A DNA stretch of 64,000 bases from Sphingomonadales bacterium UBA2683. GTDB lineage: Bacteria > Pseudomonadota > Alphaproteobacteria > Sphingomonadales > Sphingomonadaceae. This document shows, one piece after another, positions 33,816 through 42,163 of this stretch (positions are counted from its first letter, which is position 1; the number at the start of each line of letters is the position of its first letter). The position numbers and the translations under genes are program-made. The notes beneath the pieces are model-generated. The model did not search any database. It saw only the letters and a list, made by a program, of their open reading frames with translations, and was not told the DNA's origin. Location of the stretch: positions 372,001 to 436,000 of the forward strand of contig DELZ01000002.1 of the NCBI GenBank assembly GCA_002354635.1. The letters run 5' to 3'.

Positions 33816-34459
33816 TGAATGCGGTGTCGGCGATTGCTGCTGCCGCCGCAGCGGGTCTGGCACTGACCGGATGCGATGAAACGCCTGCCGACGCTCCAGC
33901 CAAGACCACAACACAGGTCGCGGACGCCTCCGGCGAATTGGTGGCGCAAAAACAGCCTGATCAGCAGGAACCGAAGGGTAGCGCTGCAGCTTTGGTTGCA
34001 ATCGGACTATGCGCACCGAGGGAAGAAGTCCTGTTTTCCTGCCGGCTGGAGAACAATAAAATTGCATCGGTGTGCGGCGCAAAAAGCAAGTCCGGCGAAA
34101 CGGTAGCGCAATATCGCTACGGCCAGCCGGGGCAGGCTCCCGAACTGGCATGGCCGGATGCGAACAGCCCGGACCGGCTGAAATTTGCTTCCGTCCCTTA
34201 TTCGGGCGGCGGCGAGGCGCAGCTGCACTTCCTGCGCGGCGATATCCAATATATCGTTTACAGCCGGGTAATCCGTACGAATTTTGCCGCTGGCGAGCCC
34301 AATAATCCGGCGTTGGACGACGGCATATTTGTCCGCAAGGCTGACAGGATTATTGCCCGGCTTGCTTGTGCCGATCGGGACGTTATGCCGGTTGATTATG
34401 AAAAGGCCGGGCGGTACGCCGACAATGTCGAGGATGGGATTGTCGAGTTGGAATATTGA
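33812..34459 (+). CDS. Predicted lipoprotein of unknown function
   Basis: 215-residue exported protein with a lipobox LTGC (about residues 18-21) after an Ala-rich signal. The mature part has four further cysteines (APREEVLFSCRLE, SVCGAKS and RLACADRD regions), suggesting disulfides. I recognise no named domain. It overlaps glmU by four bases (ATGA), so it is co-translated with it, and ends 50 bases before the toxin-antitoxin pair. Confidence 0.75.
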   Translation: MMNAVSAIAAAAAAGLALTGCDETPADAPAKTTTQVADASGELVAQKQPDQQEPKGSAAALVAIGLCAPREEVLFSCRLENNKIASVCGAKSKSGETVAQYRYGQPGQAPELAWPDANSPDRLKFASVPYSGGGEAQLHFLRGDIQYIVYSRVIRTNFAAGEPNNPALDDGIFVRKADRIIARLACADRDVMPVDYEKAGRYADNVEDGIVELEY

Positions 34460-34472
34460 GCGCAGTTTCGGA

Positions 34473-34508
34473 TTGACATGATATCATGATATGATATCAA
34501 TATATCAT
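34473..34508 (+). promoter_or_regulatory. Promoter/operator of the vapBC-like pair
   Basis: TTGACA (34473-34478) is a good -35 element. It overlaps a very AT-rich palindromic tract: CATGATATCATG (34477-34488, perfect), and two TGATATCA palindromes at 34479-34486 and 34492-34499, followed by a half-site ATATCAT. TATCAA (34495-34500) is a possible -10. The tandem palindromes fit conditional-cooperativity autoregulation by the antitoxin-toxin complex. Inferred, not shown. Confidence 0.65.
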
Positions 34509-34509
34509 T

Positions 34510-34758
34510 ATGACCCGTATTCTTGCCGATCTGCCCGATGAAGACATTGAAAAGCTGGACGCTCTCGGCGCCCGCCAGAAGCGGTCGCGTGCCTCGTTGC
34601 TGCGCGAAGCGATACGATTGTTCCTGGCCCAGAAGACCGATGACCGAAGCTGGATTGATCGGGGCTACGGGCTCTGGGAGGGTCGGCAGGATATCCCCGA
34701 CGGTCTGGACTATCAACGTGCGATGCGTGAAGACCGCACGCCGCATGAAGAAATCTGA
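34510..34758 (+). CDS. Ribbon-helix-helix antitoxin (CopG-like)
   Basis: 82-residue protein: an N-terminal ribbon-helix-helix DNA-binding region (RILADLPDEDIEKLDALGARQKRSRASLLREAIRLFL) and an acidic C-terminal tail ending TPHEEI that would wrap the toxin. It lies three bases upstream of a PIN-domain toxin gene and immediately after a palindromic operator, as in VapB-type antitoxins. Confidence 0.85.
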   Translation: MTRILADLPDEDIEKLDALGARQKRSRASLLREAIRLFLAQKTDDRSWIDRGYGLWEGRQDIPDGLDYQRAMREDRTPHEEI

Positions 34759-34761
34759 CTG

Positions 34762-35127
34762 ATGTCGGACCCCTTCTTCGACACCAACATATTGATCGAC
34801 TGGCTGAAGCGGCAGCCGCTGGCGCGGGCCGAGATTTCACGGTATCGCAGCCACCGCATCAGCCGGATTGTCTGGACAGAAATACTCGCTGGCGAATCAC
34901 TGGAGAACCGCAATGTCATCCAGCAGGCGATATCGCCATTTGAAGTTATTGAAATCGATCAGCGCATCGCGACCGCTGCGGCGGATATCCGTCAGCGCAC
35001 ACGGATGAAGTTGCTGGATGCCTACATCCTCGCTACCGCGCAGGTGAATGGTGCCATCCTGATAACGCGCAATACCAAAGACTTCCCTGCCAATATGCCG
35101 GGAATTCGCGTACCCTATACACTCTGA
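34762..35127 (+). CDS. PIN-domain toxin, VapC family
   Basis: 121-residue PIN-domain ribonuclease. The first acidic motif is FFDTNILIDWL (Asp at 7), followed by Glu in WTEILAG and Asp in LLDAYILATA and NTKDFP, so the catalytic acidic quartet appears intact. VapC toxins cut tRNA or rRNA. It forms a toxin-antitoxin pair with the gene three bases upstream and sits between glmU and glmS. Its stop is 19 bases before the glmS start. Confidence 0.88.
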   Translation: MSDPFFDTNILIDWLKRQPLARAEISRYRSHRISRIVWTEILAGESLENRNVIQQAISPFEVIEIDQRIATAAADIRQRTRMKLLDAYILATAQVNGAILITRNTKDFPANMPGIRVPYTL

Positions 35128-35146
35128 AGCGAAAGACCCGGAAACC

Positions 35147-36970
35147 ATGTGCGGAATAATTGGAATTGTTGGCAAGGAACCAGTCTCGGATCGTCTGGTC
35201 GACGGGCTGAAACGGATGGAATATCGTGGATATGACAGCGCCGGAGTCTGCACGATTGATGCGGGCCAATTGATTCGCCGTCGCGCCGAGGGGAAGCTTG
35301 CCAATCTGGTCGCGGTGTTGAGAGAGGATGATGCGCCGGGCGATGTCGGAATCGCCCATACCCGCTGGGCGACGCATGGTGCGCCGACAACCAGCAACGC
35401 GCATCCGCACGCCACCGGCGAAGTAGCGCTGGTCCACAATGGCATTATCGAGAATTTCAAGAGCCTGCGCGAACAGTTGAGCGCTCGCGGGCGGATATTC
35501 GAGAGCGAGACCGATACCGAGGTCGTCGCCCATCTGGTCAGTGAACAGATCGAGGCAGGGAAGACTCCGGAGGAGGCGGTCCAAGCGGTATTGCCGCAGT
35601 TGCGCGGCGCCTTCGCCCTCGCCATCGCCTTCCGTTCGCATCCCGACCTTTTGATCGGCGCCCGGCTCGGCTCGCCCCTGGTCGTCGGCTATGGCGATGG
35701 GGAGACTTTCCTCGGCTCGGACGCTCTGGCCCTGGCACCGCTGACACAGAATATTGCCTATCTCGAAGAAGGCGACTGGGTTGTGGTCACGCGCGAGGGC
35801 GCTGCCATCCACGACAAGGACAACAATCCGGTACAACGTGAAATAAGCACGTCCGGCGTGTCGGCTGCCACCATCGAAAAGGGCAATTATCGCCATTACA
35901 TGCAGAAGGAAATTTTCGAGCAGCCCACTGTCGTTGCCCAGACCTTGCGCAGCTACATCAGGCCGCTCGAACAGCAGGTGGCGCTGCCGCAAATGGATTT
36001 CGATCTGCGCGATATCAAGCGGATCACCATCGTTGCTTGCGGCACCAGCTATTATGCCGGGATGGTCGCAAAATACTGGTTTGAAACCTTTGCCCGGGTA
36101 CCGGTCGATCTCGATTTCGCATCGGAATTTCGCTATCGCGATCCGGTGCTGGAGCGTGGCGGGCTGGCGCTGTTCATCTCGCAGTCCGGAGAGACCGCCG
36201 ACACGCTGGCCGCCTTGCGCCATTCCAAGGAAAAGGGCCAGAAAATCGCCGTCGTCGTCAATGTCCCGACCAGTTCGATGGCGCGCGAGGCCGATTTGCT
36301 GCTGCCCACCCATGCCGGCCCCGAAATCGGGGTCGCCTCGACCAAGGCCTTTTCCTGCCAGCTGGCGGTGCTGGCGGCGCTGGCAGCGCATCTGGCCGTG
36401 GTCAAGGGCAAGATGACCCGCGACGAGGAACGCGATGTTGTCAAGCATCTGACCGAAGCCCCGGCGGCCCTCAATGCAGCGCTCGCCCATGACGAAGACA
36501 TAGCCAATATGGCGCATCTGATCGCTCCGGCGCGCGATGTCCTCTATCTTGGCAGAGGCCCCGACTTTCCGCTGGCCCTGGAAGGAGCGCTCAAGCTCAA
36601 GGAAATCAGCTATATCCACGCCGAAGGCTATGCGTCCGGCGAGATGAAGCACGGTCCGATCGCGCTGATCGATGAAGCGGTTCCGGTTATCGTACTGGCG
36701 CCCTCCGGTCCCTTGTTCGAGAAAACCGTCTCCAACATGCAGGAAGTCATGGCCCGCGGCGGCAAGGTTGTGCTGATTTCCGATGCAGAAGGGCTTGCGG
36801 AAGCCGGCGATGGCTGCATGGCTACGGTCGAAATGCCGAAGGTCCATCCGCTGATCGCACCGCTGGTTTACGCCGTCCCGGTCCAGCTGCTCGCCTATCA
36901 TGTGGCGGTTGCCAAGGGCACCGATGTCGACCAGCCGCGCAATCTGGCAAAATCGGTGACGGTGGAATAA
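35147..36970 (+). CDS. glmS: Glutamine-fructose-6-phosphate aminotransferase (isomerizing)
   Basis: 607-residue GlmS. Catalytic Cys1 follows the start (MCGIIGIVG); glutaminase domain with GIAHTRWATHGAPT; two SIS domains with CGTSYYAG and SQSGETADT; C-terminal NLAKSVTVE. Makes glucosamine-6-phosphate for the pathway completed by GlmU. No glmS ribozyme is expected or seen. The OsmC gene follows after two bases. Confidence 0.97.
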   Translation: MCGIIGIVGKEPVSDRLVDGLKRMEYRGYDSAGVCTIDAGQLIRRRAEGKLANLVAVLREDDAPGDVGIAHTRWATHGAPTTSNAHPHATGEVALVHNGIIENFKSLREQLSARGRIFESETDTEVVAHLVSEQIEAGKTPEEAVQAVLPQLRGAFALAIAFRSHPDLLIGARLGSPLVVGYGDGETFLGSDALALAPLTQNIAYLEEGDWVVVTREGAAIHDKDNNPVQREISTSGVSAATIEKGNYRHYMQKEIFEQPTVVAQTLRSYIRPLEQQVALPQMDFDLRDIKRITIVACGTSYYAGMVAKYWFETFARVPVDLDFASEFRYRDPVLERGGLALFISQSGETADTLAALRHSKEKGQKIAVVVNVPTSSMAREADLLLPTHAGPEIGVASTKAFSCQLAVLAALAAHLAVVKGKMTRDEERDVVKHLTEAPAALNAALAHDEDIANMAHLIAPARDVLYLGRGPDFPLALEGALKLKEISYIHAEGYASGEMKHGPIALIDEAVPVIVLAPSGPLFEKTVSNMQEVMARGGKVVLISDAEGLAEAGDGCMATVEMPKVHPLIAPLVYAVPVQLLAYHVAVAKGTDVDQPRNLAKSVTVE

Positions 36971-36972
36971 TC

Positions 36973-37413
36973 ATGGCCACCAATCCCTCGCTCGTGACGG
37001 TCGAAACCGCCAATGGCAAGTTCCAGCAGACGGTGCGTGTCGGCAAGCATGTCTTTCTCGCCGACGAGCCTGAATCCTTCGGTGGCACGGACACTGGTCC
37101 GTCGCCTTACGACCTGCTGCTCGCAGCATTGGGCAGCTGCACCTCGATGACCATTAAGATGTACGCGGATCGCAAGGATATTCCCCTCGAGGGCGTACAT
37201 ATCGTGCTCGAGCACAGCCGCGAACATGTCGAGGATTGCAAAAGCTGCAATAACACGGACAACCGCATCGATGTTATCGATCGTTCTATCACGCTGCTCG
37301 GAGACCTGAGCGAAGAACAGCGCCGGAAGCTCCTTGAAATTGCCGGGAAATGTCCGGTCCACAGAACGCTGGAAAACAGAATTGACATTTACACCACCGA
37401 GGTCAGGGATTGA
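36973..37413 (+). CDS. OsmC family protein
   Basis: 146-residue OsmC/Ohr-fold protein. The two redox Cys are in GSCTSMTIKMYA (about residue 56) and GKCPVHRTL (about residue 120); an extra CKSC pair (EDCKSCNN region) is less common. YhfA/OsmC members detoxify organic hydroperoxides or bind fatty acids. It follows glmS by two bases. Confidence 0.88.
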   Translation: MATNPSLVTVETANGKFQQTVRVGKHVFLADEPESFGGTDTGPSPYDLLLAALGSCTSMTIKMYADRKDIPLEGVHIVLEHSREHVEDCKSCNNTDNRIDVIDRSITLLGDLSEEQRRKLLEIAGKCPVHRTLENRIDIYTTEVRD

Positions 37414-37506
37414 ATTGGCTGGATGGGAAGATGGCGTCCCGTCCAGGTGGCGCTTGCCACGCAGGCCGGTCTGGACTAGCTTTTTGTTTCAGCTTGGGAT
37501 GGGCGA

Positions 37507-38676
37507 TTGTCTGACAGGAAAATAAACAATTGGCTGAACGCCGGCCTGATCGATTCCGATACGGCGCAACGCATCCGGGACTATGAAGCCGACCGCTCCC
37601 GGCCACTGGGTCTCTGGTCGCTAATCGGCCTGGGCGCTCTGGCTATCGGCCTTGGCATTATTTCCCTGGTCGCGGCCAATTGGGACGACATTCCCGGCAT
37701 GGTCCGGCTTGCCGTTCATGCCCTGCTGATCGCGGGCATTTCCGGCGGAATTTTTCTGCTGCAACCCCGCAACGGCTTTCTCGGCCTTTACCTGAAGGAT
37801 GTCCTGCTGTTCATTCTCGCAGTTCTCGGTGCGACCTTTTTCGGACATCTCGGGCAGGTCTACCAAACCAGCTCGCCCTTGTGGCAGCCAATGTCCACCT
37901 GGCTGCTCCTGTTTTCTCCCTTGCTGCTGTTGACCGGCCGCGGCTGGCTGATTTCGTTGCTCTGGGTCGTCGCGCTTCTGGGCACCGGCATCGCGCATTG
38001 GGGTTGGTATGAGCAGCAAACCGCCGAACCGTCGTCGATCTACATCGCGTTGATCACGAGCTTGCCGGTTTTTGCGTTGCTTGTCGGCGTTCTCGTCCGG
38101 AATATCAGCACGCGCGAGGCTTTCTGGACGCAAGTCGGGCAATTTGCGCTGGCCGCATTTGTCGCCGGCCTTTCGGTGAAGCTGATCGCCGATGGCCTGA
38201 CCAAAGGCGGCCTGTTCGGCTCCGAAGGCAATGGTGGTGAAATAGCCGCTATCCACCTCGGTTTGTGGAGCGTCGCTGCTGTGCTGAACTATAGCCTCAA
38301 TCGGAGCGCGACCGGAATCGCCATCGCGACAATTCTGGTCGCAGCGGCCTTAGCAAGCTTTGTGAGCAGTATCGCACAGTCAACAGAGCCTCTGGGTAAC
38401 GCGATCATATTCATGGCCTTCTGGACAGCCATTGGCTGGGGCGCGAACCATGCCGGATGGCGCAATGTGTTTCAGGTGGTGGTTGCGATCATTGCACTTC
38501 GCCTGATTATTCTGAGCTTCGAACTGGCGTCCGATCTCTTGAGCAGCGGCCTGGGTCTGATATTGGCCGGGATAATCACCATTGTCATCGCCGTCATCGC
38601 CTACCGCTTTTCGAAGGCCTTTGCTCCGGTGAAAGCACCGGCGGTGGAACAAACGCGCGACGGGGGCAGCGAATGA
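37507..38676 (+). CDS. DUF2157 membrane protein
   Basis: 389-residue integral membrane protein of the DUF2157 family. The soluble N-terminal helix (NNWLNAGLIDSDTAQRIRDYEAD) is typical, followed by about ten membrane segments. The start is a TTG at 37507. Function unknown; the family is often found with DUF4401 and GDYXXLXY proteins, and here a GDYXXLXY gene overlaps its stop by four bases. A standalone DUF4401 gene is not seen. Confidence 0.82.
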   Translation: MSDRKINNWLNAGLIDSDTAQRIRDYEADRSRPLGLWSLIGLGALAIGLGIISLVAANWDDIPGMVRLAVHALLIAGISGGIFLLQPRNGFLGLYLKDVLLFILAVLGATFFGHLGQVYQTSSPLWQPMSTWLLLFSPLLLLTGRGWLISLLWVVALLGTGIAHWGWYEQQTAEPSSIYIALITSLPVFALLVGVLVRNISTREAFWTQVGQFALAAFVAGLSVKLIADGLTKGGLFGSEGNGGEIAAIHLGLWSVAAVLNYSLNRSATGIAIATILVAAALASFVSSIAQSTEPLGNAIIFMAFWTAIGWGANHAGWRNVFQVVVAIIALRLIILSFELASDLLSSGLGLILAGIITIVIAVIAYRFSKAFAPVKAPAVEQTRDGGSE

Positions 38677-39227
38677 ACCAATATCGTCGTTTCTTCCTGC
38701 CCGTCGCCCTGATTGTACCGCTGATCGGCCTCGGTCTGATCTGGCTGCTGACCGAAAGGGAATCCTATCAGGGGACGGAGTGGGAGGTGCCGATTGCCGG
38801 CTATGATCCGCGCGATTTGCTGCGCGGACATTATGTGCAGTTTCGCTATGACTGGCCTGCGGTTGTGGAGAACGATATTCCGACCTGGTCCGGATCGACG
38901 CTCGGCCTGTGTATAATTGGTACCTCCCCCAGGATCGAAAAGGTAGAAGTCCATGATTCGTCCCGGGCCATTGAAAGCGCTGCCGCGCTGGATTGTGCCG
39001 CAACGGCGAAAGTGAATCCGTGGAGTGAGGAAGGCGATGACGGTCTGGTCCGCGACCGTATTTACGTTGCCCAGCAAGCCGCCCGCGATCTGGAAAAAAA
39101 GCTGGCCAATCGCGAATTGCAGGGCATGGTTCGCATCCGCATCAACAACAGCGGTTTCATCACCCCGCTGTCGCTGTCGTTTCGGCCGCGGTCCGATGGT
39201 GACGGCGTTGGGGAAGTGAACCAGTGA
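38673..39227 (+). CDS. GDYXXLXY domain membrane protein
   Basis: 184-residue protein with one N-terminal membrane helix (about 5-25) and a periplasmic-looking domain. The hallmark motif reads LLRGHYVQFRYDW here, matching the GDYxxLxY pattern with Gly-His-Tyr in place of Gly-Asp-Tyr. Overlaps the DUF2157 gene (ATGA) and the GFA gene (GTGA), so it is co-translated with both. Function unknown. Confidence 0.8.
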   Translation: MNQYRRFFLPVALIVPLIGLGLIWLLTERESYQGTEWEVPIAGYDPRDLLRGHYVQFRYDWPAVVENDIPTWSGSTLGLCIIGTSPRIEKVEVHDSSRAIESAAALDCAATAKVNPWSEEGDDGLVRDRIYVAQQAARDLEKKLANRELQGMVRIRINNSGFITPLSLSFRPRSDGDGVGEVNQ

Positions 39228-39598
39228 CCGCCCGGGTTGCCGGTGGCTGTCATTGCGGGGCAGTCCGCTTTGACGCGACGGTGCCGAATAGCCCGGAGCT
39301 ACTGGACTGCAACTGCTCGATCTGCGCCCGCACCGGTTTTCTGCATCTGATTGTTCGGCACAGCGACTTTGCCTTGCTGAGCGGCAAGGATGATCTTGCC
39401 AGCTACAGGTTCGGCAGCGGGCAGGCGGAGCATCTGTTTTGCCGGCATTGTGGAGTGAAGAGCTTCTATCAGCCGCGATCCCATCCGGAATCCTGGAGCG
39501 TAAACTACAACTGCCTTGATGAGGGGCACGGGCTGAATCCGGGAATCAGGAAATTTGATGGCCGTGATTGGGAAGCGGCAAAAGCCGGCCTGGTCTGA
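39224..39598 (+). CDS. GFA family (glutathione-dependent formaldehyde-activating-like) protein
   Basis: 124-residue zinc-binding protein of the GFA family. Zinc ligands lie in GGCHCGAVRF, CNCSICARTGF and CRHCGVKSFY. The founding member Gfa adds glutathione to formaldehyde, but most relatives are uncharacterised. GTG start at 39224 overlaps the previous stop. It ends before a shared terminator with the convergent katG. Confidence 0.88.
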   Translation: MTARVAGGCHCGAVRFDATVPNSPELLDCNCSICARTGFLHLIVRHSDFALLSGKDDLASYRFGSGQAEHLFCRHCGVKSFYQPRSHPESWSVNYNCLDEGHGLNPGIRKFDGRDWEAAKAGLV

Positions 39599-39622
39599 TC
39601 CTGCAATGTCCCGGAATCATGC

Positions 39623-39660
39623 AAAAACGGCCCGCTGAATAATTCCAGCGAGCCGTTTCT
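39623..39660. terminator. Bidirectional terminator between GFA gene and katG
   Basis: AAACGGCCCGCTG (39625-39637) and CAGCGAGCCGTTT (39646-39658) pair over 13 bp with one mismatch, flanked by As on the left and Ts on the right. It lies between two convergent stops (39598 and 39693) and should work on both strands. Confidence 0.82.
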
Positions 39661-39692
39661 GCGCGTATTCAGCCAAAATTTTTCAGCCGCTA

Positions 39693-41885
39693 TCAGGCCG
39701 GGTCAAAGCGTCCGGCATCCATGACCTTCGTCCATGCGCCGACAAAGTCGCTGACGAATTTTTGGTCATGGCCATTCTCGGCATAGACTTCCGAGACCGC
39801 ACGCAACTGCGAATTGGAACCGAACACAAGGTCGGTTCGCGTCGCGGTCCACAATTTCTTGCCTGATTCGCGATCGGTGCCGACAAATTCCTCGTCACCC
39901 GAGTCGTCGACCACTTCCCAGATCGTGCCCATGTGCAGCAGGTTGACAAAGAAATCATTGGTCAACTGGCCAGGGCGGTCGGTCAGCACACCGTGCTTGC
40001 TGTTACCGCTATTCGCGCCGAGCGCCCGCAACCCGCCGATCAGCACGGTCATTTCGGGGATGGACAGGTCGAGCAGGTTGGCCCGGTCGATCAGAAGGTC
40101 CTCGGTCTTCACGCTTGCCTTGGTCTTCAGATAATTGCGGAAACCGTCGGCAAACGGTTCCAGCGGCTCGAAGCTTTCTGCATCGGTCTGTTCGTCCGTT
40201 GCATCGCCACGACCTGTGGCAACCGGAACGCTGACTTCGAAGCCAGCATCCTTCGCCGCTTTCTCGACCGCCGCACTGCCGGCAATCACGATGGCATCGG
40301 CCATCGACAGCGATCCCCGCAATTCGTCGATCTTCGCCAGTACCTTGGCAAGCTCTTCAGGATCGTTCGCTTCCCAGTCCTTTTGTGGCGCCAGCCGGAC
40401 GCGTGCGCCGTTCGAGCCGCCGCGATGGTCGCTCTTGCGATAGGTGGAAGCCGAAGCCCAGGCCGCCTTAACCAGTTCGGAAACCGACAGGCCGCTGCCC
40501 AGTATTTTCGATTTGAACGCCGATACGTCGTTTTCCGCGGCTTTTGAGCCGGCGGGCACGGGGTCCTGCCAGATCAGATCTTCTTCCGGCACTTCCGGTC
40601 CCAGATAACGGTCCTTGGGTCCCATATCGCGGTGGGTCAGCTTGAACCACGCGCGGGCGAAGGCATCGTCCAGCGCCGCCTGGTCGTCACGGAAACGCTC
40701 GGAAATCTTGCGATAGTCCGGATCGCGTTTCAGCGCCATGTCGGCGGTGGTCATGATCGTCGGAACCTTTTTGTTCGGGTCCCGGGCATCGGGTGCCAGA
40801 TCCGTTTCTTCGGGGTTGATCGGCGTCCACTGATGGGCGCCGGCCGGGCTCTGGACCAGCTCATACTCATATTTGAACAGCAGCCGGAAATAGTCGCCGC
40901 CCCACTGGGTCGGATTGGGGGTCCATGCGCCTTCGATACCGGAGGTGGTGATATGGCCCTTGCCGATTTCCTCGGGATCGGTCAGCCAGCCAAAGCCCAT
41001 CCGGTGCAGCGCTTCGCCTTCTGGAGCCTCGCCGAATGTATCGGACGGCGCGGCGCCATGGCATTTGCCAAAGGCGTGACCACCGGCGGTCAGTGCAACG
41101 GTTTCTTCATCGTTCATCGCCATGCGCAGGAAGGTTTCCTTCATGTCGCGGGCCATGCCTTCGGGATCGTGCGGATTGCCACCCGGTCCTTCCGGATTGA
41201 CGTAGATCAGGCCCATCTGGATCGCCGCGAGCGGGTTTTCCATCGCCTTGCCCTCGTCGGGGTTGATCCGCGTCGGAACGCCTTCATTTACCCATTGCTC
41301 TTCAGAGCCCCAATAGACATCGGTCTCGGGCTCGTAGACATCCTTGCGGCCACCGCCGAAGCCGAATACGGGTCCGCCCATGGATTCGATCGCGACATTG
41401 CCGGTCAGTACGAACAGGTCGGCCCAGCTTATATGTTCGCCATATTTCTTCTTGATCGGCCAGAGCAGCCGGCGCGCCTTGTCGAGATTGCCGTTGTCGG
41501 GCCAGCTGTTGAGCGGCGCGAAGCGTTGCTGGCCACTGGAAGCGCCGCCGCGTCCGTCGCCGGTACGATAGGTACCGGCCGCGTGCCACGCCATACGAAT
41601 GAAGAAGGGGCCGTAATGACCATAATCGGCCGGCCACCAAGGTTGACTGTCGGTCATCAGGGCCTTCAGGTCATCCTTCAGTGCCTGGTAATCGAGCTTC
41701 TTGAAAGCCTTGGCATAGTCGAAATCGGGGCCCATCGGGTCGGGAGAGACGCCGCCCTGGGTCAGAATTCCGAGCTGCAACTGGTCGGGCCACCAGTCAC
41801 GGTTGGTGCGGCCGAGGAGCGAGCGTTCGCCGCCTTCAAAGCCCATTGGGCAACCTTCTGGCGATCCGGTTGTTTTCATGTCCAT
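39693..41885 (-). CDS. katG: Catalase-peroxidase KatG
   Basis: 730-residue bifunctional heme catalase-peroxidase. The distal Arg-Trp-His triad is in FIRMAWHAAGTYR, the Met-Tyr-Trp adduct residues are in MAWH, GLIYVNPEGP and FLRMAMND, and the proximal His is in TAGGHAFGKCHG. I chose ATG 41885 because AGGAG lies eight bases upstream; the frame extends to 41927. An inverted repeat of possible OxyR type lies 32-60 bases upstream, and oxyR is in the same window. Confidence 0.97.
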   Translation of the reverse strand: MDMKTTGSPEGCPMGFEGGERSLLGRTNRDWWPDQLQLGILTQGGVSPDPMGPDFDYAKAFKKLDYQALKDDLKALMTDSQPWWPADYGHYGPFFIRMAWHAAGTYRTGDGRGGASSGQQRFAPLNSWPDNGNLDKARRLLWPIKKKYGEHISWADLFVLTGNVAIESMGGPVFGFGGGRKDVYEPETDVYWGSEEQWVNEGVPTRINPDEGKAMENPLAAIQMGLIYVNPEGPGGNPHDPEGMARDMKETFLRMAMNDEETVALTAGGHAFGKCHGAAPSDTFGEAPEGEALHRMGFGWLTDPEEIGKGHITTSGIEGAWTPNPTQWGGDYFRLLFKYEYELVQSPAGAHQWTPINPEETDLAPDARDPNKKVPTIMTTADMALKRDPDYRKISERFRDDQAALDDAFARAWFKLTHRDMGPKDRYLGPEVPEEDLIWQDPVPAGSKAAENDVSAFKSKILGSGLSVSELVKAAWASASTYRKSDHRGGSNGARVRLAPQKDWEANDPEELAKVLAKIDELRGSLSMADAIVIAGSAAVEKAAKDAGFEVSVPVATGRGDATDEQTDAESFEPLEPFADGFRNYLKTKASVKTEDLLIDRANLLDLSIPEMTVLIGGLRALGANSGNSKHGVLTDRPGQLTNDFFVNLLHMGTIWEVVDDSGDEEFVGTDRESGKKLWTATRTDLVFGSNSQLRAVSEVYAENGHDQKFVSDFVGAWTKVMDAGRFDPA

Positions 41886-41916
41886 CTCAATATCTCCTGT
41901 CTGGTGCAAATTTCTG

Positions 41917-41945
41917 TCGTTAGTCACCTGCTAATCTACTAACGA
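41917..41945 (-). promoter_or_regulatory. Inverted repeat upstream of katG, candidate OxyR site
   Basis: TCGTTAG (41917-41923) and CTAACGA (41939-41945) are perfect inverted arms separated by 15 bases. Inside, TTAG-N7-CTAA (41920-41934) has the N7 spacing of one OxyR half (ATAG-N7-CTAT). Position just upstream of the katG start fits an activator site. Inferred only. Confidence 0.45.
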
Positions 41946-42163
41946 TTTTATACCGCAAAGAGTTGCGCCGGATAAACGAATTTAGCCTGTTTCTGTGACC
42001 AACTCGATCAATCAGTGCGATCGTCGCCGGCTGGTTCGACAAGCGAAAACACACAGCGTTTCAGCGTGATTGACCACCCAGATCAACGCGCATATAAGAA
42101 GCATCCATTCGAGAGGCGGCCAGTCGGGTCGCCTTTTCTGTTTTCCGCGAAAGGAAGCCGACC

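Noticed and set aside
32475..34151. 558-codon open frame on the minus strand
   Set aside because: Antisense to glmU and the lipoprotein gene, both with clear motifs; the antisense product looks random.
35033..36901. 622-codon open frame on the minus strand
   Set aside because: Antisense to vapC and glmS; rich in His, Arg and Gln as expected for a shadow frame.
40632..41942. 436-codon open frame on the plus strand
   Set aside because: Antisense to katG, whose heme and adduct motifs are intact.
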